From: Litchfieldia stipae
GTDB taxonomy: Bacteria; Bacillota; Bacilli; Bacillales; Bacillaceae_L
Assembly: GCF_014837155.1 (NCBI RefSeq)
Contig: NZ_JACYHA010000001.1
Location: 62,001-126,000 of the forward strand
Length of the DNA stretch: 64,000 bases
Direction: 5' to 3'
Part shown: one piece after another, positions 38,289 through 47,623 of the stretch
How the letters are laid out: every line of letters starts with the position of its first letter
Position numbering within the stretch: position 1 is the first letter of the stretch
Made by a program: the position numbers and the translations under genes
Notes under the pieces: generated by a model
Told to the model about the DNA's origin: nothing
Database searches by the model: none
Seen by the model: the letters and a program-made list of their open reading frames with translations, nothing else

Positions 38289-38645
38289 ATGTCGAAAAAA
38301 GAGAATAAGAAACAGTCACTGGACTCTCCGATTTTAGATGAGACACAGCCTCATCAAATCAATGCTCCTTCATTCAAGGGGACAGGTATTAAGATGGAGC
38401 AACCATTTGTCAATGAGCATGGCGTTGTCATCGGTGATAGTCATTATAATTCACCTAACTCTCCATTAAATCAATGGAGTGATGACGTTGATCCTTCTAT
38501 TATGGCAGGAGATGAATGGGTACATCCAACAAATGATATCGGATGGAATACTAGTGAAAACCGTGAACTACTCGAACAAAATCAAGCACCTCAGGGTGTT
38601 CCTTTTATGCATCCAACAAAGGATGTTTCTAAAAGCACTGATTAA
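38289..38645 (+). CDS. DUF3905-like hydrophilic protein
   Basis: The start ATG 38289 follows TAGGAGGGATAAT; the frame is open upstream to 38256 without a site. The 118 residues are soluble, with GDSHYNSPNSPLNQWSDD and two HPT(N/K)D repeats near residues 80 and 110. I believe this is the Bacillus DUF3905 family, of unknown function. A bidirectional terminator follows. Confidence 0.75.
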   Translation: MSKKENKKQSLDSPILDETQPHQINAPSFKGTGIKMEQPFVNEHGVVIGDSHYNSPNSPLNQWSDDVDPSIMAGDEWVHPTNDIGWNTSENRELLEQNQAPQGVPFMHPTKDVSKSTD

Positions 38646-38654
38646 AATCACTGC

Positions 38655-38692
38655 AAAAAAACAAAACGGGTTCTATCCCGTTTTGTTTTTTT
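38655..38692. terminator. Bidirectional terminator
   Basis: AAAAAACAAAACGGG pairs perfectly with CCCGTTTTGTTTTTT around TTCTAT. It serves the DUF3905-like gene and the opposing alcohol dehydrogenase gene. Confidence 0.93.
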
Positions 38693-39827
38693 ATGGTTTC
38701 AAGATCACCTTGATACAATCGTCCTTTTTTTCATCAAACACTTCATATCCATAAGCTGCTTTTTCTAACGGGAACCTATGTGTGATAATATCTGTTGGAT
38801 CAAAGGTACCATCCACAATCATTTTATACAGCTCAGGTAGATAATGAATAACTGGAGCTTGTCCCATTTTCAAGGTAATGTTTCTGGCGAAAAGGTCACC
38901 TAGTGGAAACTGATTATATCTTGTACCATATACCCCAACTAGCTGTAACGTACCACCTTTTCTAACACATTGTGCTCCTAGAACAATCGCTCCCATCGCT
39001 CCACCTTGAAGCTTTAATGCAGATTCAACCATTTCAACGACCGTCATTTTACCATCTAAGCCAACACAGTCAATCACAACGTCTGCGCCACCTTTGGTTA
39101 TTTCTTTGAGGTACTCCCCACAATGATCAATCTTTGTGAAATCAACAACCTCAACTTTGTTTACTCTTTTCGCATGCTCTAGACGATAACCAATATAATC
39201 TACTGCAATTACTCTTTTTGCACCTTTTAACCATGCAAACTTTTGAGTAAGTAACCCCACTGGACCACAGCCAAGGACTATAACTGTATCACCCTTTTTT
39301 ACACCTGCATCATCTACACCCCAATAAGCTGTAGGGATGATATCAGATAAAAACAAGAGCTTTTCATCCTCCAGTTCACAATCTTGAGGGACTAAGAATG
39401 GAGTGAAATTCCCATAAGGAACACGTAAATACTCCGCTTGTCCACCTGGATACCCACCAAAAGTTTCTGAGTAACCGAAATAAGCTCCTGCATCACCATG
39501 AGGGTTGGAGTTATCACATTGACTTTCTAATTCATGCTGACAAAACCAGCATTGCCCGCAGGAGATATTAAATGGAACAATGACACGATCTCCCTTTTTC
39601 ACCTTCGTTACATCTGGTCCTACTTCCTCCACAATCCCCATAGGCTCATGACCAATAATATAATCCTTTGGCATATTTGGCATCATTCCGTGAATCAAGT
39701 GCAAATCTGAACCACATATCGCAGTACTTGTGATTTTTACAATCACATCTTCACGTTCCTTAATTGATGGTTCTGGTACATTTTTCACTTTTACATCTTT
39801 CATGCCCTGATAAGTAACAGCCTTCAT
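38691..39827 (-). CDS. adhB: Zinc-dependent alcohol dehydrogenase, AdhB-like
   Basis: A medium-chain dehydrogenase of 378 residues. The catalytic zinc ligands Cys (AICGSDLH), His-Glu (GHEPMG) and Asp, and a structural-zinc run CGQCWFCQHELESQC are present, with the Rossmann motif GCGPVG near 189. It matches the glutathione-independent formaldehyde-dehydrogenase-like subgroup that includes B. subtilis AdhB. Substrate uncertain. It may be co-transcribed with the upstream MFS gene, 16 bases away. Confidence 0.9.
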   Translation of the reverse strand: MKAVTYQGMKDVKVKNVPEPSIKEREDVIVKITSTAICGSDLHLIHGMMPNMPKDYIIGHEPMGIVEEVGPDVTKVKKGDRVIVPFNISCGQCWFCQHELESQCDNSNPHGDAGAYFGYSETFGGYPGGQAEYLRVPYGNFTPFLVPQDCELEDEKLLFLSDIIPTAYWGVDDAGVKKGDTVIVLGCGPVGLLTQKFAWLKGAKRVIAVDYIGYRLEHAKRVNKVEVVDFTKIDHCGEYLKEITKGGADVVIDCVGLDGKMTVVEMVESALKLQGGAMGAIVLGAQCVRKGGTLQLVGVYGTRYNQFPLGDLFARNITLKMGQAPVIHYLPELYKMIVDGTFDPTDIITHRFPLEKAAYGYEVFDEKKDDCIKVILKP

Positions 39828-39843
39828 CTTTTAACTTCCTTTC

Positions 39844-41088
39844 CTAGCTTTTTTGTGTAGGTTTAATAAAAAACAATGAGATGATTCCTGCAAGTAGACA
39901 AATTGCTGTGGTTGAATAAAACATAAACAACTCAGATTTTTTCATTAATATTGCGAATACCGGAGGACCAACTGCAACACCTACAAACCTCATCGAGCTA
40001 TAGATAGATGTTATTGTTCCTCTTTCTTCCTTTTCAATCCCCTCTGTTAATAACGCGTCAAGACAGGGTAGGCTGACCCCTATACCAACTCCACAAAAGA
40101 AAAAGACAGAAAGGAGAAACCAAATATTGTCTGAAAAACTAATCACAAAAACAGATAAAGCTACTAATACAGTGCCAATGAAAGAAATCCATTTCATTAA
40201 TACCTTGTTCTTGTTAATCTTTTTTCCTGTAATAAAAGATGAAAGACATAATGCAGCAAGTGGTACCGCTAGTACCAAGCCTTTATGAATACCATGTATA
40301 TCATGTTTATCTTCTAGCATACTTGATAAAAAAAACAATACTCCAAATAAAACATACATCAGAATACCACCAATAAAAAAGATCCCGTATATCCACCTTC
40401 CTTTTTCTTTAAAAATCATTTTTATTTTGTATATAAACTGTTTGAAAGGAAGCACTTCGCTTTTCCTTGGTGATTTCACTAAAAATAGCATCATTAAAAT
40501 TGAAATTAAACAAAAGACTGGAAATGCAAAAAACGGTAAGTACCAGATTACACCTGCTAAAAAAGCACCTAAAATTGGACTTAATACCTTTCCAAATGTA
40601 TTTGAAGTCTCAATTATCCCAAGACTGCTCGAAACTTCCTCTTCATTTTTAAATAGATCACCAACTAAAGGAAGTACGATTGGAGAAGCCCCTGCAGCTC
40701 CAACACCTTGAAGAATTCGTCCAATTAGGATAAATAGATATGCATCAGTCAATTTCCATGAAGCCCAGCCTGCAATTAATCCGCCTATGGCAGCGATAAG
40801 TAGACTTGGTATGATGACCTTTTTCCTTCCTATACGGTCAGACAAGTAACCGGCTAATGGAATGAGGATAATCGCAACAATTGAATAGACCGTAATAATC
40901 ATACTTGATTGAAAAGAACTAATCCCTAGTTTACGTTCAAATGTAGGAAGTACTGGTATTAACATAGAGTTTCCAAGGGTCATTACTAAAGGGATTGATG
41001 AAATTGAAACAATGGCCCAACGTTTCCCAGTTTGCTTATGTTGCTTCTGTTGTTGTTTATTGTAGGAAATACTCTTTGAATACTCCAT
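39844..41088 (-). CDS. MFS transporter, 12 helices
   Basis: A 414-residue major facilitator with the loop motif GYLSDRIGRKK near residue 80 and GRILQGVGAAGASPIVLPL in helix 4/5, typical of drug:H+ antiporters (DHA1). The cytosolic start is rich in Lys/Gln (QQQKQHKQTGKR). Substrate unknown. It lies directly before the alcohol dehydrogenase gene and the two probably form an operon, so it could export a related compound. Confidence 0.9.
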   Translation of the reverse strand: MEYSKSISYNKQQQKQHKQTGKRWAIVSISSIPLVMTLGNSMLIPVLPTFERKLGISSFQSSMIITVYSIVAIILIPLAGYLSDRIGRKKVIIPSLLIAAIGGLIAGWASWKLTDAYLFILIGRILQGVGAAGASPIVLPLVGDLFKNEEEVSSSLGIIETSNTFGKVLSPILGAFLAGVIWYLPFFAFPVFCLISILMMLFLVKSPRKSEVLPFKQFIYKIKMIFKEKGRWIYGIFFIGGILMYVLFGVLFFLSSMLEDKHDIHGIHKGLVLAVPLAALCLSSFITGKKINKNKVLMKWISFIGTVLVALSVFVISFSDNIWFLLSVFFFCGVGIGVSLPCLDALLTEGIEKEERGTITSIYSSMRFVGVAVGPPVFAILMKKSELFMFYSTTAICLLAGIISLFFIKPTQKS

Positions 41089-41192
41089 TAATCCATTCCC
41101 TCTTTAAGTCATTTTTTTATTACTTATGTAGTTTACCTATCGAAAGTAAAGATATGTGAACTCAAAAGTATTTTGATAATTCTAATGATAAT

Positions 41193-41243
41193 AAAAAATA
41201 CCAGCTCCCTCATTTCATTAAAAATGAAGTTGCTGGTATTTAT
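41193..41243 (-). terminator. Terminator of ktrD
   Basis: AAATACCAGC and GCTGGTATTT enclose a loop with a second small hairpin (TTCATTAAAAATGAA). T's follow on the minus strand. Confidence 0.8.
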
Positions 41244-41249
41244 AATGAT

Positions 41250-42611
41250 TTACCCGATAATCAATCTCTCTTTTGGATAATGATAATTTGGATCAACCGC
41301 TTTTTTACTTATTAAGAATAAGAAGGAGAGGATCCCAATCCTACCAATAAACATTAAAATCATGATTATAATTTTCCCAATATCACTCATGTATGGTGTA
41401 ATCCCCATTGATAGACCAGTCGTTCCGAATGCAGAGCAAACTTCAAAAAGGATTTCTAGAAGAGAAAATGGCTCTGTGATTGACAAAATAACCATTGAAC
41501 TAAAACAAAGAAGGATGGCCATCATCGTAACAACAAGGGATTTGGTAACATCATCATGATGAATTTCACGTTTAAACAGCTTTATATTTTTTTTACCTCT
41601 TGCAAAATGAAACAAGAACAAAATATTTAACGCAAATGTCGTGGTTCGAATTCCTCCACCCACAGAGCTTGGTGACGCACCAATAAACATAAGTCCACAT
41701 ATCACTAGAAGGGTTGAATCAGTAAATTGACCTATATCCATTGTAGATAAGCCACCACTTCTCGTCGTTACAGATTGAAATAGTGCATAAAAAAACGTTT
41801 GATGCCAAGACTTTCCATGAAAGAAATGGTTAAATTCCAGGATGAGAATCATCAACATTCCAAACACGATTAACATTAAAAAAGTTAACGTCGTTAATTT
41901 TGTGAATAAAGAAAAGCGATATCTTTTCATTTCCTTAGAAAATAAAAAGTCTTTCACTTCAATTAATACCGGGAAACCTATTGCCCCAAGTGTTATTAAT
42001 AACATGGTAATAAATTGTACGAAATAATCATTAGCAAATGGAACAAGTGAAGCACCTGTTATATCAAATCCTCCATTTGTAGTTGCACTAACAGAAGCAA
42101 AGAAACCATGTAGATAAGCCTCTTGCCAGGTTGGAAAATAATTCAAGAAGTAAGTCCCCAGTATAAGTGCTCCACATGCTTCAACAACTAGCATGATGAT
42201 GAGTATATGTTTTAACAAACTAACCAAACCAGATAAATTCGTTTGATTTTGATCAATCATAATTAACTTTCTTTCTCTTAAGCCAATTTTCCTCCCCATC
42301 ACTAACCAAATGAATGTCCCTAGTGCCATTACTCCGATTCCACCGAACTGAAGAACAAAAGCTAATAAAAAGACACCTGTTACACTAAAGGTATCTGCGA
42401 TTGAAACGACAGATAACCCTGTCACACTTACAGCACTAACTGCAGTAAATAGCGCATCAATGAAATTAACTTCAACACCAGGATTATGAGCAACTGGAAG
42501 AGTTAATAAAATGACTGAGACAGAAACAGCAATAAAATAGAAAATGACAATTAATTGGGCAGGTGTTAATTTATTTAATATCCCGATAAATTTAGTCCAC
42601 ATACTTTTCAT
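41250..42611 (-). CDS. ktrD: Potassium uptake channel subunit KtrD
   Basis: The membrane pore of a Ktr potassium/sodium-dependent transporter, 453 residues, with four M1-P-M2 repeats. Filter glycines are visible in AVSVTGLS, ATTNGGFD, TRSGGLST and FGTTGLS. It lacks its own nucleotide-binding subunit; in B. subtilis KtrD works with KtrC encoded elsewhere, and ktrD (ykrM) adjoins htpX, as here. No ydaO-type riboswitch is seen upstream. Confidence 0.93.
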   Translation of the reverse strand: MKSMWTKFIGILNKLTPAQLIVIFYFIAVSVSVILLTLPVAHNPGVEVNFIDALFTAVSAVSVTGLSVVSIADTFSVTGVFLLAFVLQFGGIGVMALGTFIWLVMGRKIGLRERKLIMIDQNQTNLSGLVSLLKHILIIMLVVEACGALILGTYFLNYFPTWQEAYLHGFFASVSATTNGGFDITGASLVPFANDYFVQFITMLLITLGAIGFPVLIEVKDFLFSKEMKRYRFSLFTKLTTLTFLMLIVFGMLMILILEFNHFFHGKSWHQTFFYALFQSVTTRSGGLSTMDIGQFTDSTLLVICGLMFIGASPSSVGGGIRTTTFALNILFLFHFARGKKNIKLFKREIHHDDVTKSLVVTMMAILLCFSSMVILSITEPFSLLEILFEVCSAFGTTGLSMGITPYMSDIGKIIIMILMFIGRIGILSFLFLISKKAVDPNYHYPKERLIIG

Positions 42612-42726
42612 TCCTAACTATAACAACAACATTATTTTTTACTACCTACCTATCATATAGAAAATAGAAATATTTTTAAAGGTAGTTTGTGCATAATTTA
42701 ATAAATTCTTTCACTCATAAAATGAT

Positions 42727-42759
42727 AAAAAACCCTAAAAGGACATTCCTTTTAGGGCT
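42727..42759 (-). terminator. Terminator of htpX
   Basis: CCCTAAAAGG pairs with CCTTTTAGGG around ACATT, and T's follow on the minus strand. Confidence 0.92.
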
Positions 42760-42771
42760 TTCATTCATCTA

Positions 42772-43650
42772 TTACTTTGCTTCCAAGCGTCTGATACGCT
42801 CATTTAAATCAGGGTGACTTGAAAACAGCATACTGCTAGCTTTCTTATTATTAATTTTCAATGTTGCTAAAGAAGCTTGTTCATTATTAACTCTACCTGT
42901 ATAGTTTTGTAATGATCTTAATGCGTGAATCATCTTATCTTTCCCTGCTAAGTCAGCTCCTCCGTTATCTGCATGAAATTCACGATATCTTGAATAGGCA
43001 AGAACAACTAAGCTTCCAAGGATTGAGAACATGATTTGGAAGATAATCACTGCAATAAAATGTACGATTGGAGCTAAATCTTCTCTCGCAAACCTAGATA
43101 CTGCCCAAGCAGCAATACGCGCAAAGAAGACAACAAATGTATTTACAACCCCTTGTAGGAGTGTCATTGTAACCATATCACCATTTGCAATATGAGCAAC
43201 CTCATGAGCTAGGACCCCTTCAACTGCATCCTCATCCATTGTTTGTAATAGACCAGTTGAAACTGCAACAAGTGATTTACTTTTCGATGGACCTGTTGCA
43301 AAAGCATTTACTTCAGGTGAATTATAGATTCCTACTTCTGGCATTTTAGTTAAACCAGCAGCACGTGATAGTCTGTGTACCTTTTCTACTAAATCTCGTT
43401 CAAGATGTGTTAATGAGTCTCCTTCTTTAAGGACCTTGACACCCATCATCATTTTTGCCATCCAGCGCGACATTGCAAGTGACATAAAAGCACCCGTAAA
43501 ACCTATTACTGCACTAAAAGCTAATAGTGATGTAAATTCGATTTGACCATTTTGGATATAGTTCCCAATCGGTAGAATAGAAAGAACAATTCCAATTGTA
43601 ATCATTACTAAAATATTAGTAGCAATAAGCAAAAAGATCCTTTTCCCCAT
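42772..43650 (-). CDS. htpX: Membrane protease HtpX
   Basis: A zinc metalloprotease of membrane protein quality control, 292 residues. It has two N-terminal helices, the zinc site HEVAH (149-153) on the cytosolic side, then two more hydrophobic segments, with the third ligand Glu in [16 protein letters not shown]. Its promoter is followed immediately by a perfect palindrome, and ykrK, a known htpX regulator in B. subtilis, is divergent next door. A terminator follows. Confidence 0.96.
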   Translation of the reverse strand: MGKRIFLLIATNILVMITIGIVLSILPIGNYIQNGQIEFTSLLAFSAVIGFTGAFMSLAMSRWMAKMMMGVKVLKEGDSLTHLERDLVEKVHRLSRAAGLTKMPEVGIYNSPEVNAFATGPSKSKSLVAVSTGLLQTMDEDAVEGVLAHEVAHIANGDMVTMTLLQGVVNTFVVFFARIAAWAVSRFAREDLAPIVHFIAVIIFQIMFSILGSLVVLAYSRYREFHADNGGADLAGKDKMIHALRSLQNYTGRVNNEQASLATLKINNKKASSMLFSSHPDLNERIRRLEAK

Positions 43651-43672
43651 ATTTGTAATCCACCCCTAATTT

Positions 43673-43690
43673 TAAGTTCATATGAACTTA
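43673..43690. promoter_or_regulatory. 18-bp perfect palindrome at the htpX start site, candidate YkrK operator
   Basis: TAAGTTCATATGAACTTA sits directly downstream of the htpX -10 box, where a bound protein would block transcription. It lies 110 bases before ykrK. Assignment to YkrK is inference from position. Confidence 0.6.
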
Positions 43691-43718
43691 TTATAAGGTG
43701 AAAAAACAAAAAATGCAA
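43690..43718 (-). promoter_or_regulatory. Sigma-A promoter of htpX
   Basis: On the minus strand TTGCAT (43718-43713), 17 bp, then TATAAT (43695-43690). Confidence 0.75.
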
Positions 43719-43800
43719 ATATTTTCACCCTTGATTTAAGAGTATTGACTAGAAATTTATTAATCGTTACGATAATACTATCTAATATTATGCGAGGTGC

Positions 43801-44508
43801 ATGATGGAAACATTTGAATTTACTCGTAAAACACTCGCTTCGTTACTACTTTCTTTAAGGGATAACCATCATCCAACCCCCACCAACGTGTTAGAAGAGG
43901 CTTGGAGAACAAAACAAATTATCATAAATAAACAGATAAATGTGGAGGCTTTTCATCCAACGATGCTATCACCTTTACTTGCAAAATTAACAAAATTTAC
44001 ACCAGAATCCGCTGGATTGTCTATTAATGAAATTGCTAGTTTAGGTAATCATCTTGAATTTGCAATGGTTACATCTACAGCCATTCAAAATTGGGTAAAG
44101 CGAGATGTGAAAGAGCTTATTGGCTCTCCCTTACATGGGAAGAAATATTCTATTGACCAAGCTGCTATCTTATTTATTGTTGAGGATTTAAAGGCCATAC
44201 TAGACTTTGACTCAATCCGTAAAGTTTTGACAATGATCTTTAATAATCCAGTTGATCGATCAGATGATATTATCGACCCAGTCCACTTTTACAAATGCTA
44301 TTCCGATATCTTCAATGACTTGTATAAACAAGACATGAGTCACGAGTTAGAAACAACGATAAAGGAAAAAGCATCAGAGATGATCCTTGGCTTACATATT
44401 GATAATGAACATCAAGAGATCGTCGAGAATATCCTTACCATTTCTGTATTAGCCATCTTCTCGTCGTGCTTTCAATCAAAAGCTAAGGACTACATAAAAA
44501 AACTATAA
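43801..44508 (+). CDS. ykrK: YkrK-like DUF1836 regulator
   Basis: A 235-residue soluble protein of the DUF1836 family. The N-terminal part has a winged MerR-like pattern (TSTAIQNWVKRDV then KKYSIDQAAILFIVEDLK, about 95-140). In B. subtilis YkrK represses htpX, and the divergent arrangement here is the same. Two ATG codons are in tandem (43801, 43804) behind GCGAGGTGC. A bidirectional terminator follows. Confidence 0.88.
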   Translation: MMETFEFTRKTLASLLLSLRDNHHPTPTNVLEEAWRTKQIIINKQINVEAFHPTMLSPLLAKLTKFTPESAGLSINEIASLGNHLEFAMVTSTAIQNWVKRDVKELIGSPLHGKKYSIDQAAILFIVEDLKAILDFDSIRKVLTMIFNNPVDRSDDIIDPVHFYKCYSDIFNDLYKQDMSHELETTIKEKASEMILGLHIDNEHQEIVENILTISVLAIFSSCFQSKAKDYIKKL

Positions 44509-44541
44509 AAATGAGGGTAGCAAGCTATCCCTCATTTTTTT
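44506..44541. terminator. Bidirectional terminator of ykrK and tag
   Basis: AAAAATGAGGGTAG pairs with CTATCCCTCATTTTT around CAAG. The last codons of tag lie within it. Confidence 0.9.
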
Positions 44542-45091
44542 TATGTTTGAAATCACAAGTGCTAACATGATCATTTACCATCCCTACAGCTTGCATAAAA
44601 GCATAACAAATCGTTGAACCAACAAATTTGAATCCACGCTTTTTCAGATCCTTACTTAGCCGATCACTCAATTCTGTCTTGGCAGGAATCTCTTGCAAAC
44701 TGTTAAAATGATTCTGAATGGGTGTTCCATCTACAAAGGACCATATATAATCACTGAAAGAGCCAAACTCCTCTTGAACCTTTAAATAGGCTATAGCGTT
44801 TGTGACAACAGCATTAACTTTTAGTTTATTTCGTACAATCCCCTTATTTTGAAGCAGCACTTCTATTTTCTTCTCATCATATTGAATAATCTTGCCTGCC
44901 TCAAAATGATCAAATGCTTCACGATAATTTTCTCTTTTTTTCAATATCGTGTACCAGCTAAGACCAGCCTGAGCACCTTCTAAATTGAGATATTCAAATA
45001 ACAAACGGTCATCAAATACTGGCTTTCCCCACTCGGTATCATGGTAGTTGATATAGAGTGGGTCATCATTTACCCATCCGCATCTATTCAT
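44525..45091 (-). CDS. tag: DNA-3-methyladenine glycosylase I (Tag)
   Basis: Removes 3-methyladenine from alkylated DNA in base excision repair. The 188-residue product starts MNRCGWV and contains YHDTEWGKPVFDD and GAQAGLSWYTILKKRENYR, hallmarks of the family, with zinc ligands Cys4, His17 and a C-terminal His/Cys pair (HVSTCDFKH). The start has GGAGGGTATG upstream. Monocistronic. Confidence 0.95.
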   Translation of the reverse strand: MNRCGWVNDDPLYINYHDTEWGKPVFDDRLLFEYLNLEGAQAGLSWYTILKKRENYREAFDHFEAGKIIQYDEKKIEVLLQNKGIVRNKLKVNAVVTNAIAYLKVQEEFGSFSDYIWSFVDGTPIQNHFNSLQEIPAKTELSDRLSKDLKKRGFKFVGSTICYAFMQAVGMVNDHVSTCDFKHKKNEG

Positions 45092-45192
45092 CTTACATAC
45101 CCTCCATTCAAATTCTAATTAAATTTCTATATAACGGAAACACTATTACCTATGAGTCATTTCATAATATAACTTTAGGAGTTCTTATTCTC

Positions 45193-46134
45193 ATGATACA
45201 AACTCTAGGAATAACCCATGAATATAAGGTTGTTACTAATTTCCCAATCACAGATTTTCAATCTTCTCATTTCATCTGGTGCTGGATTGATTTTAATAAA
45301 CCTACCGAGACTGAAATCAGCCATTTAGATTATACCTTTAAATTTCATCCTTTGGCTATTGAGGATTGCACTCAAAGATTGCAGCGACCAAAGCTGGATT
45401 ATTATGAGGATTATACTTTTTTTGTAACTCATGTGTTGAGAACAAACCTTGTTAAAGAGGAAATGAATTTTTTTATCGGAGATCACTATATCGTTTCCTT
45501 TCATTTTGATGATTCACTTGAAGTTAACCATGTTTGGAATCAAATCATTAAGCGAGAGAATATAAAAAAATGGGATGAATATGCTGTATTTTATCATATC
45601 TTAGATAAGGTTGTAGACCAATATTTCCCATTCATCTATTCAATTGAAGATAAGTTAGATACGATTGAAAATAACAGTGAAGAAAAAATGGATATTGTTC
45701 TTGATGAATTATTCGATACAAGACACTCATTATTAAATCTAAGACACACGATTGATCCTATGAGGGATTTATTATATCGTATGCTGAATTCGAATCATCT
45801 TATTGGCATACGAAACCGGAAAGAGTATTTTGGAGATATATATGACCATCTGCTCAAATTATCAGAAATGATTTCTTCGAATCGTGAAATTACCTCTGAC
45901 ATTCGAGATAGCTATCTTTCGATTAATGCACATCAAACAAATAAAGTGATGCAATTTTTAACAATTATTACTTCAATCTTTGCTCCCTTAACTTTTATCG
46001 CTGGAATATATGGGATGAATTTTATCTATATGCCTGAATTAAATGTTCGCTATGGATACTTCATGACATTAGGATTAATGGCGGCAGTTAGTATTGGTAT
46101 GTATATTTGGTTCAAACGAAAGGGCTGGATATAA
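45193..46134 (+). CDS. corA: CorA-family magnesium transporter
   Basis: A pentameric divalent-cation channel protein. The start is taken at ATG 45193 (313 residues, AGGAG 11 bases before); the frame runs open back to 45058 across the tag start, which is unlikely to be translated. A large cytosolic domain precedes two C-terminal helices with the selectivity motif GMN in IAGIYGMNF. No M-box magnesium riboswitch is seen. Magnesium is likely; cobalt or nickel cannot be excluded. Confidence 0.92.
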   Translation: MIQTLGITHEYKVVTNFPITDFQSSHFIWCWIDFNKPTETEISHLDYTFKFHPLAIEDCTQRLQRPKLDYYEDYTFFVTHVLRTNLVKEEMNFFIGDHYIVSFHFDDSLEVNHVWNQIIKRENIKKWDEYAVFYHILDKVVDQYFPFIYSIEDKLDTIENNSEEKMDIVLDELFDTRHSLLNLRHTIDPMRDLLYRMLNSNHLIGIRNRKEYFGDIYDHLLKLSEMISSNREITSDIRDSYLSINAHQTNKVMQFLTIITSIFAPLTFIAGIYGMNFIYMPELNVRYGYFMTLGLMAAVSIGMYIWFKRKGWI

Positions 46135-46256
46135 CAGGGATTTATCGCTATGTTAGAAGATTGTTTCTATATATACAGCCATTACCAGTATTGAAATTCA
46201 TTTAGTTCTAATACTATAAAGGAACAACCAATTAATTATAAAAAGGAGTTGTTAGC

Positions 46257-46445
46257 ATGGCTAATCGAAATAAATTACTTGTCCCTGGGATTGAACAGGC
46301 ACTAGATCAAATCAAATATGAGATCGCCCAAGAGTTTGGAGTGAAGCTTGGATCAGATACCGTATCACGTGCAAACGGTTCTGTTGGAGGAGAAATCACT
46401 AAGCGTTTAGTTTCACAAGCTCAAGCTCAATTAAGAGGGGAATAA
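46257..46445 (+). CDS. sspD: Alpha/beta-type small acid-soluble spore protein, SspD-like
   Basis: A 62-residue DNA-protecting spore protein with the GPR site EFGVKLGSD and [14 protein letters not shown]. The [10 protein letters not shown] start and the position next to rsgI match B. subtilis sspD. AAAAGGAG precedes ATG 46257. Forespore expression is expected. A strong terminator follows. Confidence 0.96.
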   Translation: MANRNKLLVPGIEQALDQIKYEIAQEFGVKLGSDTVSRANGSVGGEITKRLVSQAQAQLRGE

Positions 46446-46466
46446 AAATTTAATATATATGGCTCA

Positions 46467-46497
46467 AGCCGAAAGGAATTCCTTTCGGCTCTTTATT
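46467..46497 (+). terminator. Terminator after sspD
   Basis: AGCCGAAAGGAATTCCTTTCGGCT, given as arms AGCCGAAAGG and CCTTTCGGCT around AATT, followed by CTTTATTTTC. Confidence 0.85.
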
Positions 46498-47623
46498 TTC
46501 CATCCTTATTTCTATTCCAATTGGCTGGGACTTCTTTATGATGATTGTTCCCTTTTCCTTTGGCATGATCGGGTCTTTTATTATTATCTTTCTTATGCTG
46601 TGACCCATTATTATCTTTGTTTCCATGATTGGGTCCTTTATTTTCTTTTGTTGCTTGTTCTTTAGAATTCTTATGATGATTCTGATGCTTCTCTTTTTGT
46701 TTTTTATTTTTTTCATTTTCTACATACTTTTTGTCTTTAGTAGAATTTTTTTCATTTTTCTGCTTTTCATTTTTAGTCGAGTTACTTACATTTTGTTTTT
46801 TTGGTGGAGATTCTTTTTTTTCACTCTTTTGTTCGTTCTCAGTGGATTTCTGGCTAGTACCAGTTGTTTGAACATTTGCTTTTGGCTGAGTTTTTTGTGG
46901 CTGTGTCACGTTTTTTTGAACAGCCTCTTCTTTGACCTTTTCTTGTTCCTTCTTTTCCTGCTGGATTAGCTTCCCAGTGGATACACCTTGTTTTTTAGCT
47001 TTCTCACGAATTTCCTTAGTAGAATGGATCGTCGTTACAACAATATTGCTCTCTTTTTGATACTCTTCTCCAAACTGTTGAAGATCTACCTCTATTATGT
47101 CATCCTGAGCTTTTACAACAGCGTCATTGACCACTGTCGTGATCAATACTTCATCACCTTGGTCTAAGTAGCCACTTTCAACACTATGATCAATAATCAT
47201 CTTAGAGACAAGATCAATATGCTTTTCTTTCCACTTTGGCAGAGTGGATAATAATTTCTCACCATCTTGATTTAAGGCGGTAATACTTAGTACTTGTAAT
47301 TCATCATCGACACCAATTTCCAAGCTAGGATTTATATCAATTGAGACGTAAGCATACACTTGTTTTGTTGTAGCAAACATTGGGATAAACGTTATAATTA
47401 ATATAATTGCAGCAAGTGTACCTATTACTGAAAATACGTTTCTCTTTGCTTTTACATTGAACCAGCTTCTACTTCTTGTCTTTTCTGATAATGAAACTGG
47501 AAAAAAAGTAAGCTCCTCGCCAATCTCAACATCCTCTTGTTTTCTTGCCCTCAAGAATTCTCCCTCAGCTGTTAAAACTGTGAGAAAATCCTCATCAATG
47601 CTCATTACAATCCCTTTTTTCAC
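46493..47623 (-). CDS. rsgI: Anti-sigma-I factor RsgI
   Basis: A transmembrane anti-sigma factor of 376 residues. Residues 1-55 are the cytosolic SigI-binding domain, 63-84 a membrane helix, then an extracellular domain with IDINPS (Asn98-Pro99) at the site where RsgI proteins are known to self-cleave. The last 170 residues are an extreme Lys/Asn/Glu/His-rich tail with no fold, longer in charge than a binding module. It overlaps sigI by four bases (ATGA), so synthesis is coupled. It should hold SigI inactive until envelope or heat stress. Confidence 0.95.
   Translation of the reverse strand: MKKGIVMSIDEDFLTVLTAEGEFLRARKQEDVEIGEELTFFPVSLSEKTRSRSWFNVKAKRNVFSVIGTLAAIILIITFIPMFATTKQVYAYVSIDINPSLEIGVDDELQVLSITALNQDGEKLLSTLPKWKEKHIDLVSKMIIDHSVESGYLDQGDEVLITTVVNDAVVKAQDDIIEVDLQQFGEEYQKESNIVVTTIHSTKEIREKAKKQGVSTGKLIQQEKKEQEKVKEEAVQKNVTQPQKTQPKANVQTTGTSQKSTENEQKSEKKESPPKKQNVSNSTKNEKQKNEKNSTKDKKYVENEKNKKQKEKHQNHHKNSKEQATKENKGPNHGNKDNNGSQHKKDNNKRPDHAKGKGNNHHKEVPANWNRNKDGK

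Noticed and set aside
45058-45192. N-terminal extension of corA
   Set aside because: It would start inside the tag gene and add 45 residues absent from CorA proteins as I know them.
46625-46969. Very hydrophobic open frame on the plus strand opposite rsgI
   Set aside because: It is the complement of the Lys/Asn-rich RsgI tail (AAA/AAT codons read as Phe/Ile/Leu). The RsgI frame has the operon context.
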